Assembly (NCBI GenBank): GCA_903846025.1
Contig: CAIMZP010000029.1
Coordinates: forward strand, 1 to 49,965
Direction: 5' to 3'
Source: an uncultured beta proteobacterium
Lineage (GTDB): Bacteria > Pseudomonadota > Gammaproteobacteria > Burkholderiales > Burkholderiaceae
DNA length: 49,965 bases
Shown here piece by piece: positions 1-8,874 of this stretch; the first letter of the stretch is position 1; each line of letters starts with the position of its first letter. Below the pieces are notes generated by a model. The model saw nothing but the letters and a program-made list of their open reading frames with translations, did not search any database and was not told where the DNA came from. The translations under genes were made by a program, and so were the position numbers.

Positions 1-100
1 CCTTCGCTCGATCATCCCCAGATGATACAGCCGAAGGGGCTCTCGCAACAGATTCCCTTTCCCGATCAAGCACCATTTTTACTAATCTTCTAAATCCGAC
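1..100. other. Window edge upstream of purM, possible gene fragment
   Basis: I cannot assign this stretch. Two readings are open. A minus-strand frame runs from an ATG at 76-74 to the window edge and would be the start of a divergent gene. A plus-strand frame enters at the edge and stops at 102-104, overlapping the purM ATG by 4 nt, which would resemble translational coupling. Neither peptide is one I recognise. An interrupted inverted repeat occupies 1-37 (CCTTCG pairs with CGAAGG, ATCAT with ATGAT), with no T-run after it. The flanking sequence is needed to decide. Confidence 0.25.
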
Positions 101-1153
101 ATGACATCACCTACTAATTCTTCATCCCAAGGCCTTTCCTACCGCGACGCAGGTGTCGATATTGACGCGGGAGACGACTTGGTTGACCGTATTAAGCCCT
201 TGGCCAAGAAAACCATGCGCGAGGGTGTGCTGGCTGGTATTGGTGGCTTTGGGGCTCTATTTGAGGTGCCTAAGCGCTACAAAGAGCCCGTATTAGTGGC
301 GGGCACTGATGGCGTAGGTACCAAGCTGAGATTGGCTTTTGAATGGAATCGGCACGATACGATTGGTCAGGACTTGGTAGCAATGAGTGTCAATGATATT
401 TTGGTCCAAGGCGCGGAGCCCCTTTTCTTCTTGGATTACTTTGCTTGTGGCAAGTTAAGTGTTGATACAGCCGCCACAGTGGTTGGTGGCATCGCCAAGG
501 GTTGTGAATTAGCTGGCTGTGCCTTAATTGGCGGGGAAACTGCTGAAATGCCAGGTATGTACCCTCCTGGTGAATACGATTTGGCTGGGTTTGCAGTGGG
601 AGCGGTTGAAAAATCCAAGATTATTACCGGTGCAACAATTGCCCCAGGCGATGCTGTTTTGGCAATTGGATCTAGCGGTGCCCACTCTAATGGCTATTCT
701 TTGGTGCGCAAAATTATTGAACGCGCTGGCGCCAAACCTAGCGACGACTTAGGTGGCCGATCATTAGGCGATGTCGTGATGGCCCCAACAGAAATTTATG
801 TGAAACCGCTCCTTAAACTCATTTCTGAGATTAATGTCAAGGGTATGGCACACATTACTGGTGGTGGGCTTGTAGACAATGTGCCACGTGTGCTACCTGA
901 AAACATACAGGCGGTATTGCATCGCGATAGCTGGCAGATGCCAGCACTCTTCAAATGGCTGCAGATGAAGGGCGGTGTTGCTGATGCTGAGATGGTGCGC
1001 GTATTTAACTGTGGCATTGGTATGGTGGTCATTGTGTCTGCCGATCAAGTTGATGTTGCTATTAAATCCCTTCGCGCGGAAGGTTTAACAGCTTGGACCG
1101 TTGGTGAAGTGGTTGAGCGCCCCACAGGCGCACCACAGACAATCTTGATTTAA
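101..1153 (+). CDS. purM: Phosphoribosylformylglycinamidine cyclo-ligase (AIR synthetase)
   Basis: Cytosolic enzyme of de novo purine synthesis that closes the imidazole ring, converting FGAM plus ATP to AIR. At 350 aa it has the usual family length. Family signatures are visible: GTDGVGTKL near residues 68-76, a glycine-rich [11 protein letters not shown] segment near 143-153 that helps form the nucleotide site, and [13 protein letters not shown] in the C-terminal half. The ATG at 101 gives the expected N-terminus ([12 protein letters not shown] by residue 24). No Shine-Dalgarno motif precedes it. The best -10-like hexamer 6 nt upstream (TCTAAA, 89-94) is weak. It converges with miaA, 12 nt away. 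A second purine gene, purN, lies at 20.0 kb and is not linked to it. Confidence 0.97.
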   Translation: MTSPTNSSSQGLSYRDAGVDIDAGDDLVDRIKPLAKKTMREGVLAGIGGFGALFEVPKRYKEPVLVAGTDGVGTKLRLAFEWNRHDTIGQDLVAMSVNDILVQGAEPLFFLDYFACGKLSVDTAATVVGGIAKGCELAGCALIGGETAEMPGMYPPGEYDLAGFAVGAVEKSKIITGATIAPGDAVLAIGSSGAHSNGYSLVRKIIERAGAKPSDDLGGRSLGDVVMAPTEIYVKPLLKLISEINVKGMAHITGGGLVDNVPRVLPENIQAVLHRDSWQMPALFKWLQMKGGVADAEMVRVFNCGIGMVVIVSADQVDVAIKSLRAEGLTAWTVGEVVERPTGAPQTILI

Positions 1154-1165
1154 GGATCTTAAAGC

Positions 1166-2170
1166 TTATTTAGTTAAGCTTAACTTACAGTGCTCTAGTG
1201 CCGCATTCAACTCAAATGGGTTAAAAGGGTCAAATGTGTTTCTGCCTGCAATAGCGCGCAGCCAAGTGAGCTGTCTTTTCCCTAGCTGCCTAGTTGCGGC
1301 TAAAGCCTTGTAACGCATCTGTTCTAAATTGGTTTCCCCATCTAGATACTCCCAGAGCTGCCGATAGCCCACCGATCGAATGGCTGGTAAGTTGGAATGG
1401 AGTGCTGGGTTCTTGCGGAGAACTTCTACTTCCTCAATCAGACCGCTAGCAAGCATCTCATCAAACCTTCTTTCAAGATTAATATGTAACCTTGTGCGAT
1501 CACTAGGTTCTAGCGATACGAGATTAATCCATTCTGGAATAGCTGATCCCTCTCTACCGTCCTCGCTCGGCGACTCTGCTAGTAAAAAAGACATGGGTTT
1601 GCCTGTAATTTCATACACTTCAAGGGCCCGTTGAATCCGTTGAGAATCATTCGGCATAAGGCGGTTGGCTGTGATGAGATCAACTTGCGCTAACTTGGCA
1701 TGCATTTCTGGCCAGCCAAGAACTTTTCCTTGCTGATCAAGGCGTGCGCGAATAACTTGGTTAGCTGGCGGCAATGAAGATAAACCATGAGCCCATGCAC
1801 GCCAATACAACATCGTGCCTCCAACAACCACGGGAATATTGCCGCGTGCTCGAATTTCTTGGCATAAACGTTTAGCATCATTAGCAAAGTGAGCTGCCGA
1901 ATAGGCGACATTGGGATCCAGAATATCAATCAGGTGATGTTTGACAGTAGCCTGCTCTACTTGAGTAGGTTTAGCGCTGCCAATATTTAGACCGCGATAT
2001 ACCAAGGCAGAATCCATGCTGATTATTTCTATTGTTAAGCCAATAGATTTTGCATACTCCGCAAGAGACATTGCTAGATGGGTTTTGCCTGCACCTGTCG
2101 GTCCAACAATGCAAAGAATTGGTGGATTAGAAATTGGATGCGTAGGCTGAATGTGAGGTTCAGTTTCCAT
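1166..2170 (-). CDS. miaA: tRNA dimethylallyltransferase
   Basis: Transfers a dimethylallyl group to N6 of A37 in tRNAs that read UNN codons. The 334-aa protein has the P-loop GPTGAGKT near residues 23-30, the DSALVYRGLNIGSAKP segment that replaces the textbook DSxQVYR form, and PAIRSVGYRQLWEYL near the C-terminus. The start is constrained: an in-frame TAG at 2176-2174 lies one codon before the ATG at 2170, and the P-loop follows soon after, so no upstream start is possible. A consensus TATAAT (2181-2176) sits only 5 nt before that ATG, which leaves no room for a usual leader. The gene is convergent with purM. Confidence 0.96.
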   Translation of the reverse strand: METEPHIQPTHPISNPPILCIVGPTGAGKTHLAMSLAEYAKSIGLTIEIISMDSALVYRGLNIGSAKPTQVEQATVKHHLIDILDPNVAYSAAHFANDAKRLCQEIRARGNIPVVVGGTMLYWRAWAHGLSSLPPANQVIRARLDQQGKVLGWPEMHAKLAQVDLITANRLMPNDSQRIQRALEVYEITGKPMSFLLAESPSEDGREGSAIPEWINLVSLEPSDRTRLHINLERRFDEMLASGLIEEVEVLRKNPALHSNLPAIRSVGYRQLWEYLDGETNLEQMRYKALAATRQLGKRQLTWLRAIAGRNTFDPFNPFELNAALEHCKLSLTK

Positions 2171-2175
2171 TCCCT

Positions 2176-2181
2176 ATTATA
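2176..2181 (-). promoter_or_regulatory. -10 box of miaA, predicting a leaderless transcript
   Basis: TATAAT reads 6/6 on the minus strand, with 5 nt between it and the miaA ATG. A start point 6-7 nt downstream of the box would fall on or just inside the ATG. The -35 region is weak (TTAATG or similar at 16-18 nt spacing). The AGGGA between box and ATG is too close to act as a normal Shine-Dalgarno site. Confidence 0.5.
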
Positions 2182-2247
2182 GGAACGAAATAGCAACGCC
2201 ATTAATGAGCCTGTTAATATTCTTTCATCCCACCATTGGAGCTCATA

Positions 2248-2895
2248 TTGATTGATACCCTGTTGCAATTAAGCGACCTACTACTGCATATTGATCGTCA
2301 TCTAGATGTGGTCATTCAGCAATATGGATTTTGGGCTTATGGTTTGTTATTTGCCATTGTCTTTGCTGAAACGGGTTTAGTTATTGCCCCCTTTTTGCCG
2401 GGTGACTCTTTATTATTTATTGGGGGCGCTTATTGTGCAACCAAACAATTTGATTTATCGACCCTATGCGGCGGTCTATTAATTGCTGCGATTGCAGGTA
2501 ATACCGTTAATTACCTCATTGGACGCTGGATTGGGCAAAGGGTCTTTAGCAGTCAGTCACGGTGGATTGATCAGACTGCATTACGTAAGACCCATTCTTT
2601 TTATGAGAGGCACGGAGGAAAAACCATAATCTTGGCGCGCTTCTTGCCGATCATTCGTACGTTTGCCCCATTTGTAGCAGGCGTTTCAGAAATGAATTTC
2701 TCGCGCTTCCAACTTTTTAATATTACAGGCGCTGTGCTATGGGTATTTGGGCTGGTAATTGCAGGCTATTTCTTTGGGAATATTTCCGTTATTCGTCAAA
2801 ACCTTAATGTGATTGTATTAATTGGGATTGGTGCTGCAGTGGTACCTGTAATGCTAGCTGGTCTGTATAAAATTTTTCAGCTTAAGGTGAAGTAA
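2248..2895 (+). CDS. DedA family membrane protein
   Basis: Inner-membrane protein of the DedA/SNARE-associated (VTT) family. Members are linked to membrane homeostasis and to undecaprenyl-phosphate or phospholipid flipping. Visible features are the hydrophobic helices, the FAETGLVIAPFLPGDSLLF signature, the reentrant-loop motif GRFxGxxRtFxPfvaG in the form ARFLPIIRTFAPFVAG, and a C-terminal hydrophobic helix. I place the start at TTG 2248 because GGAG (2238-2241) sits 6 nt upstream; this gives 215 aa. Another TTG at 2236 is possible but lies before that motif. The stop codon abuts the convergent SirB1-type gene with no base between them. Confidence 0.9.
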   Translation: MIDTLLQLSDLLLHIDRHLDVVIQQYGFWAYGLLFAIVFAETGLVIAPFLPGDSLLFIGGAYCATKQFDLSTLCGGLLIAAIAGNTVNYLIGRWIGQRVFSSQSRWIDQTALRKTHSFYERHGGKTIILARFLPIIRTFAPFVAGVSEMNFSRFQLFNITGAVLWVFGLVIAGYFFGNISVIRQNLNVIVLIGIGAAVVPVMLAGLYKIFQLKVK

Positions 2896-3738
2896 TCAGT
2901 GCAGCTTAGTTTGACTTTCTAACATAGCAATGTGGTCACGAATTTCAGGGGCATCCTCAGCTTCGGGGGAGTGGCTTAGGTAGTGATGCATATCGGCTAT
3001 AGCAGGACGGAGATACTCCAATTGAGCAAAAATCAGGCCGCGGTCGCGAATTTCCTCCATAGAGTCGGGCAATAAAATGACCAGCCGCTCTTGGACCCCT
3101 AGAAGACGCTCCCAGCGCTCGTGTTCTGAATAAATCATTTTCAAATTTCTCATAAAGCGCGACAGAATTTCTCGTGGACTTGACGCGCGCAAGAAAATAT
3201 TCAGCGGCAAACTCAGTTCACCGCGATATCCCTTGGCATCAAGATAGGGATCCAACATTTCCTGTAATTGATTCTTGGAGAGTGACTCGCCAGTTAAGGG
3301 GTCCATGATGATCTCGCCTTGCTGTAACGAAATGCGCATCATAAAATGATTGGGAAAAGAGACTCCGCGAATGTGTAGACCAATTTGGTGACCCAACTCC
3401 ATTACTAAAATTGCTAATGAAATGGGAATGCCGCGACGGTTCTCTAGAATCTGATGTAAGTAAGAATTTTCGGGCGCATAAAAATCATTCGGATTGGGGC
3501 CAAAACCTAACTCAGTGTAAAAGAAGTGCTTCAGAATTTGCAGACGCTGCATCGGCGAGGTATCTGATGTGATCCGCGCCTTAAGTTTATTTCCCAATTG
3601 ATCGAGCTGATCAAGTGCCCCTTGCACATCAAGGTCGGGGTAGGCGTGTTGCGCTACTGCAATAGCCGCTTCAGTTAAAGGGAGATTTTCATCTTCCGCA
3701 ACGAGGGATGTAAAGTAGTCAAGTTGTTGTGTTGGCAT
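2896..3738 (-). CDS. SirB1-type transglutaminase-like/TPR protein
   Basis: 280 aa from ATG 3738. It belongs to the SirB1 family: a transglutaminase-like N-terminal domain followed by a short helical, TPR-like tail. The diagnostic stretch is ENRRGIPISLAILVMELG, followed by GVSFPNHFMMR and IIMDPLTGE. The enzymatic role of the family is unclear. Despite the historical name, nothing here points to Salmonella invasion regulation. The frame stays open upstream to 3882, but that part overlaps murJ and lacks family character. ATG 3738 is 5 nt after the murJ stop, so the gene is probably co-transcribed with murJ. Confidence 0.85.
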   Translation of the reverse strand: MPTQQLDYFTSLVAEDENLPLTEAAIAVAQHAYPDLDVQGALDQLDQLGNKLKARITSDTSPMQRLQILKHFFYTELGFGPNPNDFYAPENSYLHQILENRRGIPISLAILVMELGHQIGLHIRGVSFPNHFMMRISLQQGEIIMDPLTGESLSKNQLQEMLDPYLDAKGYRGELSLPLNIFLRASSPREILSRFMRNLKMIYSEHERWERLLGVQERLVILLPDSMEEIRDRGLIFAQLEYLRPAIADMHHYLSHSPEAEDAPEIRDHIAMLESQTKLH

Positions 3739-3743
3739 AAAGG

Positions 3744-5297
3744 CTATTTTGCATGACGTAGAAATTTTTGCCAGCGAATTCCAACTGTATAGAGGGCGGC
3801 AAAGTAAATTATTGCAGCCACACCTAGCCAAGCCGTTAAGAGGCCAACGCGAAGCCAGGGTGTTGACTGTAGGGCGATCCAATTGTGCGCACTAGCCGCG
3901 TAATACAGTAGCGCCGAAAAGGGGATGAGCGCCAAAAATAGTTGCCCCAAATATTTGGCCCAAGCCGCGCTTGGAAGTGCGCCACGCCGATGAAGGCCTA
4001 CCCAAAGTAGGGTGGCGTTAAGGCAGGCACCGGTACCAATAGATAGTGCCAACCCTGCATGACCCAGCCAAGGGACAAAAACAAGATTAGCCAATTGCGT
4101 AGCGACCAGCACCAGCAGGCCAATTTTTACTGGGGTGCGAATATCTTGACGAGAATAAAAACCTGGAGCCAAAATCTTCACTAATATGAGACCTATGAGA
4201 CCAACGCCGTAAGCTGCTAAAGCGCGTTGCGTCATTAAAACATCGACTGCACTAAATTTTCCGTAGTGATATAGGGCTGCTGCGAGCGGTTCACCAAAAA
4301 TAAATAGTGTGATGGCACAAGGTGCGGCCAATAAAAAAGTGAGTTGCAAGCCCCAGATTAATAATTCACCAGCATGAGCTAAATCATTTTGGGCATTGGC
4401 TTTGCTTAAGCTTGGGAGCAGCACAGTTCCTAAAGCAACGCCCAGTAAAGCCGTTGGGAACTCCATGAGTCGGTCTGCGTAGGAAAGCCATGAAACACTT
4501 CCAGCTTGGAGTCGAGATGCAATATTCGTATTAATGATTAGCGAGATCTGGGCAACAGAAACTGCGAATACTGCTGGCCCCATCAAACGCATTACCCGTC
4601 TAGCATCTGGATTGAAGATTGCCGCCTTAATTGCCCTAGGTAGCAATCCTACTTTTGGTAGTAGCCCTAGACGAGAAAGCGCGGGAAATTGAATTGCTAA
4701 CTGCAAAATTCCGCCCAGAAGAACACCAATGCTCAGAGCGTAAATGGGTTGATCAAGATGAGGCGCTAAAAAGATAGCGCTGCCAATGAGGGCTACATTG
4801 AGCAAGACTGGCGTAAAAGCTGGTATTGCGAAGCGCTGGAAAGTATTGAGAATCCCTGCGGAGAGGGAAACCATAGAAATCAGGCCAATATATGGAAACA
4901 TGATGCGAGTCATTACTACGCTGGCATCATAAGCTGGACCTCCCTTAAACCCTGTAGCAATCACAAGAATAAGCAATGGGGCGCCAATAACTCCCAGCAG
5001 TACCGTAAAGAGCAGGGTCCAAAATAAGAGGGTGGCGACGGCATTTACGAGGATTTGGGACTGTTTTTGATCTCCGTTGCTGGAGATTTCTCCTAATATA
5101 GGGACAAAGGCCTGAGAAAACGCTCCCTCAGCAAAGAGTCGGCGCAATAAATTAGGTAGCCTAAAAGCCACATTAAAGGCATCGGTCCACTCTGAAGCAC
5201 CGAAACTACGGGCAATGAGGGTCTCCCGGAGAAGGCCGGTAATGCGGGAAAGCATGGTTAGTGAGCTAACCTTGGCGGCAGCAGAAAGCAGATTCAT
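3744..5297 (-). CDS. murJ: Lipid II flippase MurJ (MviN family)
   Basis: Flips the peptidoglycan precursor lipid II across the inner membrane. The 517-aa protein is almost entirely transmembrane helices (14 expected for the family). It opens with the typical SxLTMLSRITGLLRETLIARSFG-like region (residues 10-35) and has GAFSQAFVPILGE near residues 59-71. The ATG at 5297 is preceded by GGGGA about 10 nt upstream. It diverges from rpsT across about 150 bp, an arrangement I recall from other betaproteobacteria. The SirB1-type gene follows 5 nt after its stop. Confidence 0.96.
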   Translation of the reverse strand: MNLLSAAAKVSSLTMLSRITGLLRETLIARSFGASEWTDAFNVAFRLPNLLRRLFAEGAFSQAFVPILGEISSNGDQKQSQILVNAVATLLFWTLLFTVLLGVIGAPLLILVIATGFKGGPAYDASVVMTRIMFPYIGLISMVSLSAGILNTFQRFAIPAFTPVLLNVALIGSAIFLAPHLDQPIYALSIGVLLGGILQLAIQFPALSRLGLLPKVGLLPRAIKAAIFNPDARRVMRLMGPAVFAVSVAQISLIINTNIASRLQAGSVSWLSYADRLMEFPTALLGVALGTVLLPSLSKANAQNDLAHAGELLIWGLQLTFLLAAPCAITLFIFGEPLAAALYHYGKFSAVDVLMTQRALAAYGVGLIGLILVKILAPGFYSRQDIRTPVKIGLLVLVATQLANLVFVPWLGHAGLALSIGTGACLNATLLWVGLHRRGALPSAAWAKYLGQLFLALIPFSALLYYAASAHNWIALQSTPWLRVGLLTAWLGVAAIIYFAALYTVGIRWQKFLRHAK

Positions 5298-5451
5298 GGA
5301 CTAATTTTCCCCTATTTATCATGCTACTGGGCTTTTTTAGTCCTTTAATGTAAAATCTTGGGTTTTGGTGAGTCAGCTTACAAATTTGGCGCACCCATGC
5401 AGATTTTTTAGTTAATCGTATTTTGTAATTTTTATAGAGCAAGGTTTAAAG

Positions 5452-5718
5452 ATGGCCAATACCGCACAAGCGCGTAAACGCGCACGGCAGGCAGTAAAAC
5501 AGAATGATCACAACTCCAGTTTGCGTTCAAAGCTTCGCACTTCCATTAAGGCAGTTCGCAAAGCAATTGAAACTGGCGATAAAGATGCTGCGGCTAAAGT
5601 TTTCGCAGCAACTCAAGCCACAATCGATAAGATTGCTGACAAAAAGATTTCTCATAAAAACACTGCTGCACGTCAGAAGTCACGTTTGTCTGCAGCAATT
5701 AAGTCAATGGCAGCGTAA
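5452..5718 (+). CDS. rpsT: 30S ribosomal protein bS20
   Basis: An 88-aa, very basic protein that binds 16S rRNA in the body of the small subunit. It begins [18 protein letters not shown] and ends [12 protein letters not shown], which is textbook bS20. AAGG lies 7 nt before the ATG. The AT-rich leader back to the divergent murJ start (5298-5451) should contain its promoter, but I could not choose a convincing -35/-10 pair. A strong terminator follows at 5764-5789, so the gene looks monocistronic. Confidence 0.98.
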   Translation: MANTAQARKRARQAVKQNDHNSSLRSKLRTSIKAVRKAIETGDKDAAAKVFAATQATIDKIADKKISHKNTAARQKSRLSAAIKSMAA

Positions 5719-5763
5719 GACTGTTTTAGTTTTAGGCTGGCTCTAGAGTTATTTGAGTCTAAG

Positions 5764-5789
5764 CCCGCTCCTTATCAGAGCGGGTTTTT
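5764..5789 (+). terminator. Rho-independent terminator of rpsT
   Basis: A 7-bp GC-rich stem (CCCGCTC with GAGCGGG), a 7-nt loop, then TTTTTG on the plus strand. It sits just before the end of the convergent DUF3579 gene and has no good T-run on the minus strand. Confidence 0.9.
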
Positions 5790-5793
5790 GTTT

Positions 5794-6108
5794 TTAGGGT
5801 TGGGTTTGTGTTTTGGGTTCAAATTCACAGGCTTCTTCGATGGGTAGGCCGTTGTCTTTGGCGAAGTTCATGACAAAGTCCAAGGCTCTCGGATCGAGTT
5901 CGCCCAGTTTAGTATTGACAACAACGCATTTCACATTTGCAATTAGTACTGGTCTGACATAGGGCGAGTAAGTGAAGCGGGGATCGCCAGCATCGCCTGG
6001 CGGGCGAAAAGTGGCCATTACCCCGCACAAGCGCTCGGCCCAATCGCTAGGTCGAAATGGCTTGCCAGAAGTGTTAATGCCTTGAATGAAAAGCTTTTTG
6101 TGGGTCAA
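5794..6108 (-). CDS. DUF3579 family protein
   Basis: A small conserved protein of unknown function, 104 aa from TTG 6108. The family core is clear: KKLFIQGINTSGKPFRPSDW, then a YSPYVRPVLI segment and an ALDFVMNFAKDNGL segment. The frame is open upstream to an ATG at 6234, but those 42 extra residues have no family resemblance as I recall it, and family members usually begin a few residues before the FIQGI motif. I therefore favour TTG 6108, although no good Shine-Dalgarno site precedes it. This leaves a 153-bp divergent region shared with argF. Confidence 0.8.
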   Translation of the reverse strand: MTHKKLFIQGINTSGKPFRPSDWAERLCGVMATFRPPGDAGDPRFTYSPYVRPVLIANVKCVVVNTKLGELDPRALDFVMNFAKDNGLPIEEACEFEPKTQTQP

Positions 6109-6128
6109 GTGGGCGTAAACATCGTAGT

Positions 6129-6160
6129 AATGAATAAGTATTGCTAAGCTCTCTAGCTTA
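6129..6160. promoter_or_regulatory. Possible ARG-box-like site and small inverted repeat upstream of argF
   Basis: AATGAATAAGTATTGCTA (6129-6146) matches about 15 of 18 positions of the enterobacterial ARG box as I remember it, with one half-site (TGAAT) perfect and the other degraded. It runs into the inverted repeat TAAGCT-CTCT-AGCTTA (6145-6160). It lies about 115 nt before the argF start, where a regulator could act. Whether this organism has an ArgR is unknown from this window. Confidence 0.25.
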
Positions 6161-6261
6161 ACAGCGCGAGAAGGCCTTAAGATGACTTTAGGAGTTATTT
6201 TCGTGCAGTTGGTGTGCCTTAACAAAAAATGCAAGCTAAAACTTTAGTAGAAAACTCAACA

Positions 6262-7209
6262 ATGACATCTTTGACAAAGCCTCAAGCACCAGGTCAGATT
6301 AAGCATTACTTGCAATTTTCTGACTTAACTCGGCAAGAGTATGACTACTTGCTTAAAAGATCAGCATGGCTCAAGACTAAGTTTAAGAGTTATGAGACTT
6401 GGCATCCATTGCACGATCGTACATTGGCGATGATCTTTGAGAAGCACTCTACTCGCACTCGTCTTTCATTTGAAGCGGGCATTCATCAACTTGGCGGTCA
6501 CGCTGTCTATCTAAATACAAGAGATACCCAGTTAGGTCGTGGTGAGCCTGTAGAAGATGCAGCACAGGTCATATCCCGCATGACTGACATTATTATGATT
6601 CGCACCTTTGGTCAGGACATTATTGAGCGTTTTGCAGCTAACTCCCGCGTGCCGGTAATTAATGGCCTCACAAATGAATACCACCCTTGCCAAGTGTTGG
6701 CTGATATCTTTACCTTTGTAGAGGCTCGTGGGCCCATTCAAGGAAAGACGGTCGCTTGGGTTGGTGATGCTAACAATATGGCTTATACGTGGATTCAGGC
6801 TGCCGAATGTCTTGGTTTCCATATTCAGTTTTCTGCGCCAGAAGGTTATCAATTAGATAATTCCCGTTTAACAGGTGCAGCCTTGAATCATCTGACGGTA
6901 TGTTCTGATCCTCGAGACGCTTGTAAGGGCGCCAACTTGGTGACAACTGACGTGTGGACCAGCATGGGCTACGAAGATGAGAATGCTTCTCGCATGAAGG
7001 CCTTCAAAAATTGGATGGTCTCTGAAGAGTTAATGGCATTAGCTAATCCTGACGCCTTGTTTATGCATTGCTTGCCTGCGCATCGTGGCGAAGAGGTTTC
7101 TGCTCAAGTAATTGATGGCCCGCAAAGTGTTGTTTGGGAAGAGGCAGAAAACCGTTTGCATGTTCAGAAAGCATTGATGGAGTATTTGCTTTGTGGGCGC
7201 TTAGATTGA
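6262..7209 (+). CDS. argF: Ornithine carbamoyltransferase
   Basis: Makes citrulline from ornithine and carbamoyl phosphate in arginine synthesis. From ATG 6262 the protein has 315 aa, close to the family's usual 305-315. Carbamoyl-phosphate site STRTRLSFE, the HPCQVLAD motif, the ornithine-side MGYEDE (SMG-type) loop and the catalytic HCLPAHRGEE are all present. A longer form from ATG 6229 is possible, but its extra 11 residues look non-conserved. No clear Shine-Dalgarno site precedes either ATG. argG follows 34 nt downstream on the same strand, so the two probably share a transcript. Confidence 0.96.
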   Translation: MTSLTKPQAPGQIKHYLQFSDLTRQEYDYLLKRSAWLKTKFKSYETWHPLHDRTLAMIFEKHSTRTRLSFEAGIHQLGGHAVYLNTRDTQLGRGEPVEDAAQVISRMTDIIMIRTFGQDIIERFAANSRVPVINGLTNEYHPCQVLADIFTFVEARGPIQGKTVAWVGDANNMAYTWIQAAECLGFHIQFSAPEGYQLDNSRLTGAALNHLTVCSDPRDACKGANLVTTDVWTSMGYEDENASRMKAFKNWMVSEELMALANPDALFMHCLPAHRGEEVSAQVIDGPQSVVWEEAENRLHVQKALMEYLLCGRLD

Positions 7210-7243
7210 GTTGTTTTAATTAATTTTTTATTGAATAGAAATC

Positions 7244-8473
7244 ATGTCTGATATTAAAAAAGTTGTATTGGCTTATTCCGGTGGTTTGGATACAAGTGTT
7301 ATCTTAAAATGGCTGCAAGATACTTATCAATGTGAAATTGTTACTTTTACGGCAGACTTAGGTCAGGGTGAGGAGCTCGAGCCAGCCCGTGCCAAAGCAT
7401 TACAGTTCGGAATTAAGCCAGAGAATATTTTCATCGATGATTTACGCGAAGAATTTGTGCGTGATTTTGTATTCCCTATGTTTCGTGCAAATACGATCTA
7501 CGAAGGTGAGTACTTATTAGGCACATCTATCGCCCGTCCATTAATTGCCAAACGTCAAATTGAAATAGCGCGCTTGACTAATGCAGACGCCGTCTCCCAT
7601 GGAGCAACGGGTAAAGGCAATGATCAAGTTCGATTTGAGTTGGGATACTACGCACTTGAGCCAGGAATAAAAGTGATTGCTCCATGGCGTGAGTGGGATT
7701 TATTATCTCGTGAGAAGTTGATGGCCTATGCAGAAAAGCATGGCATTCCAGTCGAGATGAAACACAAGCAAGGCGGCTCCCCATATTCGATGGATGCAAA
7801 TCTTTTGCATATCAGCTATGAGGGCCGGCATCTAGAGAATCCAAATGCTGAGGCCGAAGAGTCGATGTGGCGCTGGACGGTATCGCCTGAGAAGGCCCCA
7901 GATACTCCAGAGATTATTGAAATTGAATTTAATGCCGGCGATCCTGTGGCGATTAATGGAAAAGCTTATAAGCCGCATGAGTTATTGGCTGAGCTCAATC
8001 GCATGGGTGGTATGCATGGCATTGGCCGTTTAGATTTAGTTGAAAATCGCTTTGTTGGTATGAAGAGCCGTGGTTGTTATGAAACTCCAGGCGGCACCAT
8101 TCTTTTGAAGGCGCACCGCGGTATCGAAAGTATTACCTTGGATCGTGAAGTCGCTCACTTGAAGGATGATTTAATGCCACGCTATGCCAGCCTGATTTAC
8201 AACGGTTACTGGTGGGCGCCAGAGCGCGTTGCTTTACAAACTCTAATTGATCATACGCAGCAAGCGGTCAATGGCACAGTGCGTCTGAAAATCTACAAGG
8301 GTTCTGTATCGGTGATCTCACGTGATTCAGTAAATACTTTGTTTGATCAAAATATCGCCACCTTTGATGACGATGGTGGCGCCTATAACCAAGCTGATGC
8401 TGGTGGCTTTATTAAGCTCAATGCATTGCGCATGCGAATTGCTGAAATAGCAAAACGTAAGCGTGCTAAATGA
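7244..8473 (+). CDS. argG: Argininosuccinate synthase
   Basis: Joins citrulline and aspartate with ATP to form argininosuccinate, the step after argF. The 409-aa length is normal for the short bacterial type. The N-type ATP pyrophosphatase P-loop AYSGGLDTS is at residues 9-17. Downstream are [15 protein letters not shown] for citrulline/aspartate binding and a C-terminal [10 protein letters not shown] oligomerisation tail. It ends 24 nt before ppnP. argH is not in this window. Confidence 0.97.
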   Translation: MSDIKKVVLAYSGGLDTSVILKWLQDTYQCEIVTFTADLGQGEELEPARAKALQFGIKPENIFIDDLREEFVRDFVFPMFRANTIYEGEYLLGTSIARPLIAKRQIEIARLTNADAVSHGATGKGNDQVRFELGYYALEPGIKVIAPWREWDLLSREKLMAYAEKHGIPVEMKHKQGGSPYSMDANLLHISYEGRHLENPNAEAEESMWRWTVSPEKAPDTPEIIEIEFNAGDPVAINGKAYKPHELLAELNRMGGMHGIGRLDLVENRFVGMKSRGCYETPGGTILLKAHRGIESITLDREVAHLKDDLMPRYASLIYNGYWWAPERVALQTLIDHTQQAVNGTVRLKIYKGSVSVISRDSVNTLFDQNIATFDDDGGAYNQADAGGFIKLNALRMRIAEIAKRKRAK

Positions 8474-8497
8474 TTAATCTTAATAGAAAGAATGCAC

Positions 8498-8803
8498 ATG
8501 CAATTTGATTCAGTTTCCGTCGGGAAAAAAGCCAATGTATTTTTTGATGGCAAATGCGTATCTCATACTGTGACTTTACCCAATGGGATTCGTAAGTCTG
8601 TAGGCGTTGTATTGCCAAGTACTTTACGATTTGATCTCACCACTAAAGAAATTATGGAGGTTATCGATGGTAATGCTTTCGTCAGTATCAATGGCGCTCC
8701 CGAAGAAGAGTTTAAAGCGGGTCAAAGCTGGGAGGTAGAAAAGGGCTCCTATTTCATCATTCGCGCTGAAGCACCAGTGCACTATGTTTGCCATTTTGAA
8801 TAA
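8498..8803 (+). CDS. ppnP: Pyrimidine/purine nucleoside phosphorylase (DUF1255)
   Basis: A small cupin-fold phosphorylase of broad nucleoside specificity. The protein is 101 aa from ATG 8498; an ATG two codons earlier (8492) is less well placed relative to the GAAAG at 8486-8490. Family features are KSVGVVLPSTLRFD, EVIDGNAFV, a GQSWEVEKGSYF cupin turn and the C-terminal HYVCHF. It closes the argF-argG cluster and ends at a strong terminator, so it may be read from the same promoter. Confidence 0.88.
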   Translation: MQFDSVSVGKKANVFFDGKCVSHTVTLPNGIRKSVGVVLPSTLRFDLTTKEIMEVIDGNAFVSINGAPEEEFKAGQSWEVEKGSYFIIRAEAPVHYVCHFE

Positions 8804-8826
8804 ATTCTGATCGTACAAAACATACA

Positions 8827-8848
8827 AACCACCCACGGGTGGTTTTTT
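8827..8848 (+). terminator. Terminator after ppnP
   Basis: A short stem AACCACC/GGTGGTT followed by a six-T run on the plus strand, ending the argF-argG-ppnP group. Confidence 0.85.
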
Positions 8849-8874
8849 ATTTAAATCAGCGTAAAAAGTAATTT

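Noticed and set aside
1172-1185. 14-bp perfect palindrome AGTTAAGCTTAACT
   Set aside because: It lies in the last codons of miaA (LSLT) at a convergent junction, has no GC-rich stem or T-run, and palindromes like this are common in AT-rich sequence.
3739-3882. N-terminal extension of the SirB1-type protein into murJ
   Set aside because: Residues unlike the family and overlapping murJ coding; ATG 3738 is the normal start.
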